Assembly (NCBI GenBank): GCA_937893415.1
Contig: CALBWZ010000038.1
Location: 1 to 5,108, forward strand
Length of the DNA: 5,108 bases
Reading direction: 5' to 3'
Source of the DNA: an uncultured Comamonadaceae bacterium
GTDB taxonomy: Bacteria > Pseudomonadota > Gammaproteobacteria > Burkholderiales > Burkholderiaceae_C
In this document: one piece after another, positions 1 to 5,108 of the stretch
Layout of the letters: every line of letters starts with the position of its first letter
Numbering within the stretch: position 1 is the first letter of the stretch
Notes under the pieces: model-generated
Database searches by the model: none
The model's input: only the letters and a program-made list of their open reading frames with translations
What the model was told of the DNA's origin: nothing
Made by a program: the position numbers and the translations under genes

Positions 1-898
1 GGAACTCGCGGGCGAGCGCCACTACTTTTTCTGGCATGCTGAGTCGCTTGTCGATAACGGCACCGTACTCCCGATCGACCAAGTGCAACACAATCTTCTC
101 GAGCTCCTCCATCGCGGTCGGGTGTTCGTTGTTGCGGGCACGGCGACCAAAGAGCTCGATTTGACCAACCCGAATGAACGATGGCGCGACACGCGTCGAA
201 ATGGCGACAGCCTCTGTCACCATGATGTTGGGGTCTCTTGTGCGCGAGTCATCTGAGTACCATGGCCGCTGCACCTTCTCCGTTGTTGACACGTACAAGC
301 ACAGACTGCGTGACGTGGGTACGCCAAGTGCGTGCATGTGCTCTTGTGCCAGGAACTCTCGGACACTTGAGCGCAGCACAGCGCGGCCGTCCCCGCCCCG
401 GCAATAGGGCGTGCGACCACCGCCTTTCAGTTGCATGTCCCAGCGTTGACCGTTGATGACAGCCTCCAGCACGGAAACTGCGCGGCCGTCTCCGTAACCG
501 TTGCCAGTTTGAAACGGACACTGCTGGGTGTATTCGGTGCCGTAGATGGACAGTGCGTAACCACAGGCCCAACCGATCCTGCGCATGGGTTCTGGAACCT
601 GCGAGATGTCGCCAGAGAACAGGCGCATGAAGTCGCCCGACTCCGCTAGGGTGTCTGTGATGCCAAGCTCTCGAAAGAAGTGCTGGCTGTGCGCGACGTA
701 CTCGGGGTCTTTAATGGGTGTGGGATTGACGGGAACATAGTGACCCGTAAAGACTTGACGCGGCGTATGGTCGACGCCGTTGTCTGTCGCGTCAGGATCA
801 CAATTGAGCGTGTCCATGAGGGAGTAGTTTGCCAATTGCGCGAGATCGTCTAACGTCAATATGGCGGGCGTAGCGTCAGGCGACAGTGGATGGGTCAT
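1..898 (-). CDS. selO: Protein adenylyltransferase SelO (YdiU family), C-terminus cut by window edge
   Basis: An uninterrupted minus-strand frame runs from the ATG at 898-896 off the left edge, giving the first 299 residues. Family hallmarks are a GDGRA glycine-rich segment (residues 136-140), [11 protein letters not shown] (157-167), [15 protein letters not shown] (169-183), [11 protein letters not shown] (189-199) and [13 protein letters not shown] (236-248). K158 and E181 are 23 residues apart, like the ATP-binding Lys and helix-C Glu of this pseudokinase-fold enzyme. SelO binds ATP in a flipped orientation and transfers AMP to Ser, Thr or Tyr of target proteins; in E. coli it is linked to redox homeostasis. 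E. coli SelO is about 480 residues, so the catalytic Asp-Asn and metal-binding Asp lie beyond the window and cannot be checked. The [13 protein letters not shown] stretch and the longer region before RVAPSFIR suggest a subgroup unlike E. coli YdiU. The start overlaps the upstream nfu stop as ATGA and has no clear Shine-Dalgarno, which suggests translational coupling. Identification is firm; activity is unproven. Confidence 0.93.
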   Translation of the reverse strand, partial: MTHPLSPDATPAILTLDDLAQLANYSLMDTLNCDPDATDNGVDHTPRQVFTGHYVPVNPTPIKDPEYVAHSQHFFRELGITDTLAESGDFMRLFSGDISQVPEPMRRIGWACGYALSIYGTEYTQQCPFQTGNGYGDGRAVSVLEAVINGQRWDMQLKGGGRTPYCRGGDGRAVLRSSVREFLAQEHMHALGVPTSRSLCLYVSTTEKVQRPWYSDDSRTRDPNIMVTEAVAISTRVAPSFIRVGQIELFGRRARNNEHPTAMEELEKIVLHLVDREYGAVIDKRLSMPEKVVALAREF

Positions 899-1536
899 AG
901 CTTTACTGTGGATTCATTGCGTGGGTAGAAAGGCTGTTGCCCTGCTGCATGGTTGGTGGTGTCCACTATGGCGTCTATGTCTGGAGCGACTTTTTTTAAC
1001 ACAACTTCAAATCCCTGTCTCAGCGTCACATGGGACGATGCGCACCCTTGGCAACCACCACTCATGGCGATGTAGAGCGTCCCTTGGCGGACCTCAACAA
1101 TCGATATTTTCCCACCATGGTTGGCGATGGATCGATTGACCTCTTTGTCTAAGAGGTCTTGAACAGCGGTGGTCAGCTCGGCATCTGACCTGCCTTGGGT
1201 GTCCGTGTGGTCATCCATCTCCAAGACTGCTGGCACTCCCGTTTGCAACTGTGCCCGTATGGCCATTCCGATGGCGGCTTTCAGCCCTGACCATGAGGCT
1301 GTCGACGCCTTACAAATGGTCACCAGATTCTCAGCAATGAGCACGTTGGCTACGCCTGCAAGGTCAAACAGTCGCTCGCCAAGCGGCGAACCGCCAGCCC
1401 GCACTATGTTGCTGAAAAAGAACGGTCCGCCAGGATGCAAGATGCGGCTCAATGTGAACTTGCACGTGTCGGGGTCGACCAGCGAGGTCTCTGCGCGAAT
1501 GCTGATGGGCAGATCCACAAGCAAGACATCAGACAT
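895..1536 (-). CDS. nfu: Nfu-type Fe-S cluster carrier (Nfu_N + NifU C-terminal domain)
   Basis: A 213-residue protein that probably binds a [4Fe-4S] cluster between subunits and delivers it to cytosolic apo-proteins. Residues ~11-97 match the Nfu N-terminal domain (KF at 26-27, [16 protein letters not shown] at 47-62, then the ITVTK-like segment LVTICK at 71-76 and W82). Residues ~121-190 match the NifU C-terminal domain, with the cluster-binding CxxC at C162/C165 in [10 protein letters not shown]. The [10 protein letters not shown] tail resembles the end of alphaproteobacterial and mitochondrial NFU1 proteins. The N-domain is thus NFU1-like, not the A-type-like domain of E. coli NfuA. I chose the ATG at 1536 because homology begins just after it and AAGGG lies 8 bases upstream; a longer frame starting at 1614 would add 26 residues lying entirely inside the upstream gene. 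It overlaps the Mrp gene by 8 bases (ATGTCTGA) and selO by 4, so the three are probably one translationally coupled transcript. Confidence 0.92.
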   Translation of the reverse strand: MSDVLLVDLPISIRAETSLVDPDTCKFTLSRILHPGGPFFFSNIVRAGGSPLGERLFDLAGVANVLIAENLVTICKASTASWSGLKAAIGMAIRAQLQTGVPAVLEMDDHTDTQGRSDAELTTAVQDLLDKEVNRSIANHGGKISIVEVRQGTLYIAMSGGCQGCASSHVTLRQGFEVVLKKVAPDIDAIVDTTNHAAGQQPFYPRNESTVKL

Positions 1537-2779
1537 CCTCAGCGCCCTTCGCTCCAGCACTCGCACCCAAAGCACGCAGGTCTTTAAATGAATACAGCCC
1601 GCTGTTATGTCCATCGCTCCAATCGAACTGTATCGCGTAGTTGCCTATGCTCACGATTTTTTGTGGACTCACATCAGACCGTATAGTCTTTGGGTCTAGT
1701 AACTTACGCCCGCTCATCTCCTCGACGCAAAGGGCGCAACGACACGCCAGGCGGACATCGCGAACGTCCAAGTCGTCGCGGTGCGCATCCTCCCAAAGAA
1801 TGGACAAGGTGCGCGGATCGCGGCGCAAGAAACCGATGGGTGTGGTCTGCGAGCCAGCAGGTCGCGCCGCGCCGTCCACCCATTCTGGCGCGCCCTCGTT
1901 GGAGCCCCACTGCCACACAAAAGGTTTCAGCACTGTGACCGCCTCGTTAAGCTGTGCCACGAGTGCCGTTGCGATAGTTTTATACACTTGGGCGCTGACC
2001 GACATGGGGTCCTTCGCCACGATCGGTCGACCCTCATCACCGCAGGCAACGACCTCGGCATCCAGTGGCAAGGCCCCAAAAAATGGGACTCCAAGCTCTA
2101 GACTCATTGCTTCGCCACCGCCGTGACGAAATATATCTGTACTCTCGCCGCAGTGAGGGCACGTAAAGGTGCGCATATTCTCGATCATTCCCAGAATGTT
2201 GACCTGCACCTTCTGGAACATGCGCAAGCCTCGACGAGCGATCTTGAGGCTCACGGCCTGAGGTGGAGTGACTATGACCACGCCCGATAGCGGCATACTC
2301 TGCGCCAGCGTCAATTGGGTGTCGCCAGTGCCGGGAGGGAGGTCAAGAATCAAATAGTCCAGCGATCCCCACTCCACGCCCCCGACAAACATCTTGAGGT
2401 ATTTGCCCACCATAGGCCCGCGCAAGACGGCTGGGTTGTCGTCTCCAGTGAGCATGGCCATCGACACAACTTTCAAACCGTGCCGCTCAGCCGGGATCAT
2501 CCTGTTGTCAGAGGTCATCTCTGGCGGCACACTGGTCGGGATGCCCAGCATGCCGGGGATGCTTGGGCCAAGAATATCGGCATCTACCAGCCCAACGCGG
2601 GCGCCGAGGTGCTGCAGCGCCAGCGCCAAATTGACGCTCACCGTGGATTTGCCGACGCCACCCTTCCCACTGCCCACCGCAACGATATGACGTATCCCGG
2701 GCAACTTGTCGGCGCTCAGGCCTGAATGCAATGGCGCGTTAGCTATCTGTTGTGGGTGGTTCTGTTCAGGCGTCTGCAT
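1529..2779 (-). CDS. apbC: Mrp/ApbC-family Fe-S carrier ATPase fused to C-terminal DUF971 domain
   Basis: A 416-residue cytosolic P-loop ATPase of the Mrp/NBP35 group, which carries [4Fe-4S] clusters to target proteins. Residues 38-45 are the deviant Walker A GKGGVGKS; VDADILGPSIPGMLG (65-79) and the Walker B-like DYLILDLPPGTGD (141-153) follow. C207-x2-C210 (CPHC) is the conserved dimer-bridging cluster site. Residues ~315-405 form a DUF971 domain (also called GBBH-like N-terminal), seen in C346RC348ALC351VEE and GNYAIQFDWSDGH (379-391). The usual N-terminal DUF59/MIP18 domain of bacterial ApbC is missing: only about 30 residues precede the ATPase. The order ATPase-DUF971 recalls plant HCF101, minus its DUF59 part. 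An in-frame TAA eight codons upstream of the ATG excludes a longer protein; the ribosome binding site is poor. A 95-base gap separates it from the rhodanese upstream, and its end overlaps nfu. The family call is very secure; the client proteins are not known from sequence. Confidence 0.96.
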   Translation of the reverse strand: MQTPEQNHPQQIANAPLHSGLSADKLPGIRHIVAVGSGKGGVGKSTVSVNLALALQHLGARVGLVDADILGPSIPGMLGIPTSVPPEMTSDNRMIPAERHGLKVVSMAMLTGDDNPAVLRGPMVGKYLKMFVGGVEWGSLDYLILDLPPGTGDTQLTLAQSMPLSGVVIVTPPQAVSLKIARRGLRMFQKVQVNILGMIENMRTFTCPHCGESTDIFRHGGGEAMSLELGVPFFGALPLDAEVVACGDEGRPIVAKDPMSVSAQVYKTIATALVAQLNEAVTVLKPFVWQWGSNEGAPEWVDGAARPAGSQTTPIGFLRRDPRTLSILWEDAHRDDLDVRDVRLACRCALCVEEMSGRKLLDPKTIRSDVSPQKIVSIGNYAIQFDWSDGHNSGLYSFKDLRALGASAGAKGAEDV

Positions 2780-2820
2780 GGCTAGGTTACTTGTGTCTTA
2801 AATGAATGGGCAAGGGTACA

Positions 2821-2848
2821 TTTTTACGAGGATATGCCGTACGGTCAT
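2821..2848 (-). promoter_or_regulatory. Weak sigma-70-like promoter candidate upstream of apbC
   Basis: On the minus strand ATGACC (2848-2843; four of six matches to TTGACA) is followed after 16 bases by TAAAAA (2826-2821; four of six matches to TATAAT), about 42 bases before the apbC ATG. The 95-base gap also holds the palindromes GCATATGC and CCGTACGG. Both boxes are weak, so the ATPase gene could equally be read through from the rhodanese gene. Confidence 0.2.
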
Positions 2849-2874
2849 CTGTCGACATTCGGTGCATATGCTAT

Positions 2875-3198
2875 TTAATAAGTCGGCATGGTGCCATCGA
2901 CTTGTTGAGCCCAGGCATGGATGCCACCTGTCAAGTTGCTGATGTTGGTAAAACCATGTTGTTCTAAAAACAACCCGACTTGCATGCTGCGCATACCGTG
3001 GTGGCACATACAGACGATTGGTTTTTCCGCGTTCAGTTCAGACAGCTTGTCGGGGATGGTATTCATCGGTACCGTCAGCGCTCCGTCGATATGACAAGTC
3101 TGAAATTCCCAGAGCTCACGCACGTCGAGTAACACGGGTTGTTCGCGTACAGCATCCGCTAGCCATGCGGCCAGTTCCGGTGTCGTCAAGTTGTGCAT
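2875..3198 (-). CDS. Single-domain rhodanese sulfurtransferase
   Basis: A 107-residue protein made of one rhodanese domain, cytosolic, with no signal peptide or membrane segment. LLDVRELWEF (23-32), HIDGALTVPM (36-45), the active-site loop C65HHGMRS71 and the closing NLTGGIHAW (88-96) are all present and in order. C65 is the residue expected to carry the persulfide. Such proteins move sulfane sulfur between small thiols or protein cysteines (the GlpE/PspE-like class). A further cysteine sits two residues before the catalytic one (C63), and C35 lies near the start of the domain. An ACGAGG stretch ends 9 bases upstream of the ATG. Placement between lipA and an Fe-S carrier pair suggests a role in sulfur supply or handling for Fe-S proteins, but this is context only; single-domain rhodaneses are promiscuous, and I assign no gene name. 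Confidence 0.95.
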   Translation of the reverse strand: MHNLTTPELAAWLADAVREQPVLLDVRELWEFQTCHIDGALTVPMNTIPDKLSELNAEKPIVCMCHHGMRSMQVGLFLEQHGFTNISNLTGGIHAWAQQVDGTMPTY

Positions 3199-3247
3199 GG
3201 TTAGTTGCCTCGTCGCAAATCAAACGATAGACAGACAGATGCCAGTG

Positions 3248-3296
3248 CTACCCCGACCCAATAGGCTTCTTCACCTTGGCAGTGTTGGTTGGGTAG
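3248..3296 (-). repeat. Interrupted inverted repeat between lipA and the rhodanese gene
   Basis: In the minus-strand transcript CUACCC (from 3296) can pair with GGGUAG (ending 3248), and an inner ACC with GGU, giving about 9 base pairs broken by a small internal loop and closing a loop of roughly 27 bases. It begins 9 bases after the lipA stop. There is no T tract, so it is not an intrinsic terminator; it could be an mRNA 3'-end or processing structure, or chance. Nothing else is visible in the 106-base gap except a short AGAC repeat near 3230. Confidence 0.25.
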
Positions 3297-3304
3297 AGCG
3301 CACA

Positions 3305-4273
3305 CTAGAACACCCCTGCCGCATGCGCCTGTTCGTCGGCGTGGTATGAGCTGCGCACCAGGGGGCCCGAGGCTGCGTGTAGAAAGCCCATCTTGCTGGC
3401 TTCTTGCGCATACATCTTGAAGGTATCCGGATGCACATAGCGTTGTACTGGCATGTGGCCGCCAGAAGGCTGTAAGTACTGACCGATGGTCAACATCTCA
3501 ACCTGATGCGCGCGCAGTTCGCGCAACACGTGCAAGATCTCTTCATCTGTCTCGCCCAGTCCGACCATCAGGCCAGATTTGGTCGGTATGCTGGGATGTT
3601 GGGCTTTGAAGCGTTGCAATAAATTGAGCGTATTTTGAAAATCTGCGCCCGGGCGCGCTTCTTTGTACAAACGCGGCACAGTCTCGATGTTGTGATTCAA
3701 CACGTCCGGCGGCGCGACACCAAGGACTTTCAGTGCACGGTCCAGTCGGCCACCAAAATCAGGCGTCAAGATTTCAATGTAGGTTTTGGGCGTCAGTGCG
3801 CAGATGTGCTGGATGCACGCGACGAAATGGCTGGCCCCTCCGTCGCGCAAATCGTCGCGGTCCACCGACGTGATGACGACATAATTGAGTTTCATCAGCG
3901 CGATGGTTTGTGCCAGACGTTTGGGCTCGTTGACATCCAGCGGGCTCGGTCGTCCCGTGCTGACGTTGCAGAACCTGCAGCGGCGCGTGCATCTGTCGCC
4001 CATGATCATGAAGGTAGCTGTGCCCTTGCTCCAACATTCGCCGATGTTGGGACAAGCCGCCTCTTCGCAGACCGTCACCAACTTGTTACTCCGCACGGTG
4101 TCCTTGATCGTATGGAAGCGGCCCAAGGGCACAGCCGCCTTCACCCGAATCCAGTCAGGTTTTGTCAGTCTTGCTGCAGGGTCTGTCGCGTCGCGCTTGG
4201 TCTTTAAAGGACCTCTTTGTTTGTCGTGTTGAATGTCTATCTCGTCAGCATAGGGTGAAATATCCCGGGTCAT
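3305..4273 (-). CDS. lipA: Lipoyl synthase LipA
   Basis: A 322-residue radical-SAM enzyme that inserts two sulfur atoms into protein-bound octanoyl groups to make the lipoyl cofactor of pyruvate and 2-oxoglutarate dehydrogenases and the glycine cleavage H protein. All cluster ligands are visible: auxiliary [4Fe-4S] Cys C69, C74 and C80 ([12 protein letters not shown]), radical-SAM Cys C95-x3-C99-x2-C102, and the C-terminal RSSY motif (307-310) that supplies the serine ligand of the auxiliary cluster. [18 protein letters not shown] (234-241) and TIGQYLQPS (262-270) are further family signatures. Length matches E. coli LipA (321). A GAGAG stretch ends about 5 bases upstream of the ATG, so the start is reasonable. 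No octanoyltransferase gene (lipB) is next to it in this window, unlike in many proteobacteria. The gene starts after a 296-base gap, so it probably has its own promoter, although I see no good match to one. Confidence 0.98.
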   Translation of the reverse strand: MTRDISPYADEIDIQHDKQRGPLKTKRDATDPAARLTKPDWIRVKAAVPLGRFHTIKDTVRSNKLVTVCEEAACPNIGECWSKGTATFMIMGDRCTRRCRFCNVSTGRPSPLDVNEPKRLAQTIALMKLNYVVITSVDRDDLRDGGASHFVACIQHICALTPKTYIEILTPDFGGRLDRALKVLGVAPPDVLNHNIETVPRLYKEARPGADFQNTLNLLQRFKAQHPSIPTKSGLMVGLGETDEEILHVLRELRAHQVEMLTIGQYLQPSGGHMPVQRYVHPDTFKMYAQEASKMGFLHAASGPLVRSSYHADEQAHAAGVF

Positions 4274-4569
4274 AGCGGCTCTCTGGTGGTTGTACAGTGG
4301 CGGTGTAAAGCAAGCTCACCAACCCGGTATCCAGCAAGCATACGGTTGGAGCTGTGATCAAATGTCTGCAGGTGTTGCGCAACCACGCCGTATGCCGCGG
4401 AGAGTAAGTTAACGTTAGGTTGTAAGCGTCTGGCCATGCGATGTTTCAATTTCTGTTGTGTGGACTGGGTATATGTTCAGCGGGACAGTGTGATGGTGAT
4501 GCTGACCGCAGCTCGAATGCCCCAAAGCTGAACAACACGTTGATGCGCACTTCACAGTTTCACAACACA
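4274..4569. other. 296-base intergenic gap between fdxA and lipA
   Basis: No convincing gene is present. A short plus-strand frame (4441-4629) runs antisense into the end of fdxA and resembles no family I know. The gap contains a perfect 10-base palindrome GTTGCGCAAC (4374-4383) and an overlapping pair of palindromes, GTTAAC and TAACGTTA (4408-4417), which are possible but unproven protein-binding sites. A TTGAAA box on the minus strand (4449-4444) lacks a good partner -10 box. No intrinsic terminator follows fdxA. The region presumably holds the lipA promoter and leader. Confidence 0.5.
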
Positions 4570-4893
4570 TCAGCGCTCCAGAAACTGCAGCTTGTCCCGC
4601 ACGTCCTTCCAGTCTTCGGCATCGGGTAACGGCTTATGGGTCCTGGTGATCGTGGGCCACATAAGCGCAAGCTCTGCGTTCAGCTTGATGAATGCTTGCT
4701 GATCGGCGGGCACGTCCTCGTCCGCAAAAATAGCGCTGACAGGACACTCGGGGACGCATACTGCGCAATCGATGCACTCTTCCGGATCGATGGCCAAGAA
4801 ATTGGCTCCCTCGTGAAAGCAGTCCACTGGGCACACATCAACGCAGTCCGTATAGCGGCACTTGACACACGCATCTGTCACAACAAAAGTCAT
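4570..4893 (-). CDS. fdxA: Seven-iron ferredoxin FdxA ([3Fe-4S][4Fe-4S])
   Basis: A 107-residue soluble low-potential electron carrier. The cysteines follow the Azotobacter vinelandii FdI pattern, shifted by one for the initiator Met: C9, C17 and C50 for the [3Fe-4S] cluster; C21, C40, C43 and C46 for the [4Fe-4S] cluster; and the non-ligand cysteines C12 and C25. The acidic tail (residues ~56-107, with [16 protein letters not shown] and PDAEDWKDV) and the overall length are also those of FdI/FdxA, which separates it from the shorter 2[4Fe-4S] YfhL-type ferredoxins. The ATG at 4893 is preceded by AAGAAG only 3 bases away, an A-rich and closely spaced ribosome binding site. It lies 296 bases upstream of lipA in the same orientation. 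An electron-donor role for LipA or for cluster assembly is plausible from context but unproven; in other bacteria FdxA proteins are linked to iron and redox stress. Confidence 0.95.
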   Translation of the reverse strand: MTFVVTDACVKCRYTDCVDVCPVDCFHEGANFLAIDPEECIDCAVCVPECPVSAIFADEDVPADQQAFIKLNAELALMWPTITRTHKPLPDAEDWKDVRDKLQFLER

Positions 4894-4918
4894 AATCTTC
4901 TTATTCCAAAAGCTTCAA

Positions 4919-4931
4919 CGGTTTTGAACCG
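4919..4931 (-). repeat. Small hairpin in the fdxA leader
   Basis: A perfect 5-base inverted repeat (CGGTT/AACCG) closes a 3-base loop, ending about 26 bases upstream of the fdxA ATG. It has no T tract of its own. It could affect translation or be chance. Confidence 0.3.
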
Positions 4932-4938
4932 CACTTGC

Positions 4939-4960
4939 AAAAAAAGGCCGTCTGTAGGCC
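4939..4960 (-). terminator. Possible intrinsic terminator or attenuator upstream of fdxA
   Basis: Read on the minus strand, GGCC (4960-4957), a 7-base spacer and GGCC (4949-4946) form a short GC stem followed at once by seven T (4945-4939). The stem is only 4 base pairs, weaker than a typical terminator. It could end a minus-strand transcript entering from beyond 5108, or lie in the fdxA leader as an attenuator. Confidence 0.35.
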
Positions 4961-4967
4961 ACGCCAC

Positions 4968-4996
4968 ATGAAGTGACCGCTTTCTAAACGTGTCAG
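4968..4996 (-). promoter_or_regulatory. Weak sigma-70-like promoter candidate for fdxA
   Basis: On the minus strand CTGACA (4996-4991; five of six matches to TTGACA) is separated by 17 bases from CTTCAT (4973-4968; three of six matches to TATAAT). Transcription would start almost at the GGCC stem at 4960. The -10 match is poor, so this is only a candidate. Confidence 0.2.
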
Positions 4997-5048
4997 TTGT
5001 GTTGTTACGGTGAGGGCAACTTGCGTCATCAAACATACCTACATCTAC

Positions 5049-5078
5049 ATTGGTATCGGTATTGGTATCGGTATTGGT
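5049..5078. repeat. Short tandem repeat, 12-base unit, 2.5 copies
   Basis: The unit ATTGGTATCGGT occurs at 5049-5060 and 5061-5072, followed by a half copy ATTGGT at 5073-5078, with no mismatch. Equally it is five copies of the hexamer ATYGGT with the pyrimidine alternating T and C. It lies about 155 bases upstream of fdxA. In one plus-strand frame, open from 4977 to the right edge, it would encode alternating Ile-Gly; I see no convincing start or ribosome binding site for that frame. It may be a slippage-prone simple repeat or a set of iterated binding sites. Confidence 0.75.
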
Positions 5079-5108
5079 GCTTGCTATTCAGTCATGTCTA
5101 GACAGCTA

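Larger units (their letters stand above)
4894..5108. other. Intergenic region upstream of fdxA
   Basis: These 215 bases contain no recognisable gene. The tandem repeat, the GGCC stem with T tract and the small leader hairpin are listed separately. On the minus strand, frames entering from the right end at stops near 5106, 5100 and 5084, so an upstream minus-strand gene could end just inside the window, but too little is visible to identify one. A 48-codon minus-strand frame (5036-4890) ends overlapping the fdxA ATG and resembles no known protein. Confidence 0.5.

Noticed and set aside
217..572. Overlapping open frames on both strands inside 174-649
   Set aside because: The continuous minus-strand SelO frame covers the region with clear family motifs; the others are out-of-frame shadows.
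1537..1614. 26-residue N-terminal extension of the Nfu protein using the ATG at 1614
   Set aside because: The extension lies wholly inside the Mrp-DUF971 gene in another frame, has no homology, and the ATG at 1536 has an AAGGG ribosome binding site at proper spacing.
1641..2126. 161-codon plus-strand frame opposite the Mrp gene
   Set aside because: Low-complexity Ser/Arg-rich translation antisense to a well-conserved ATPase-DUF971 frame.
2798..3007. 69-codon minus-strand frame overlapping the rhodanese gene end
   Set aside because: It is mostly a shifted reading of the rhodanese coding sequence, with no family resemblance.
3635..4207. 190-codon plus-strand frame opposite lipA
   Set aside because: It is antisense to a fully conserved LipA coding region and has no recognisable motif.
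4441..4629. 62-codon plus-strand frame between fdxA and lipA
   Set aside because: It runs antisense into fdxA, lacks a ribosome binding site and matches nothing I recognise.
5010..5108. Plus-strand frame with a GTG start encoding an Ile-Gly repeat
   Set aside because: It is open to the window edge, but has no ribosome binding site and its composition simply reflects the tandem repeat.

Overview
The window looks like a piece of proteobacterial chromosome, most likely a betaproteobacterium or a close relative. This is judged from the style of LipA (ending in an [13 protein letters not shown] tail), from a single-domain rhodanese with a CHHGMRS loop, and from a 107-residue seven-iron ferredoxin of the Azotobacter FdI type. 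Lineage is an inference; no rRNA or other phylogenetic marker is present. All six protein genes I can support lie on the minus strand and are transcribed from high to low coordinates. I see no mobile element, CRISPR array, tRNA or rRNA.

Layout in transcription order: 5108-4894 is non-coding, with a 12-base tandem repeat and two small hairpins, one followed by a T tract on the minus strand. 4893-4570 is a 7Fe ferredoxin (fdxA). 4569-4274 is a 296-base gap with no convincing gene. 4273-3305 is lipoyl synthase (lipA). 3304-3199 is a short gap. 3198-2875 is a small rhodanese. 2874-2780 is a short gap with only a weak promoter candidate. 2779-1529 is an Mrp/ApbC P-loop ATPase fused to a C-terminal DUF971 domain. 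1536-895 is an Nfu-type Fe-S carrier overlapping the ATPase gene by 8 bases. 898 to the left edge is the N-terminal ~60% of a SelO protein AMPylase, overlapping the nfu stop as ATGA.

The genes share one theme. LipA destroys its auxiliary [4Fe-4S] cluster each time it inserts sulfur into an octanoyl chain. Nfu proteins are the known carriers that rebuild this cluster in E. coli, and NFU1 supports lipoate synthesis in mitochondria. Mrp/ApbC is another Fe-S carrier ATPase, rhodaneses handle sulfane sulfur, and a ferredoxin could donate electrons. SelO closes the set: in E. coli its reported AMPylation targets include the E1 subunit of 2-oxoglutarate dehydrogenase, whose E2 partner carries the lipoyl group. 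The most interesting hypothesis is therefore a lipoyl-synthesis and cluster-repair neighbourhood tightly coupled to a redox-linked AMPylase. The families are read directly from sequence; the functional linkage is inference from gene order.
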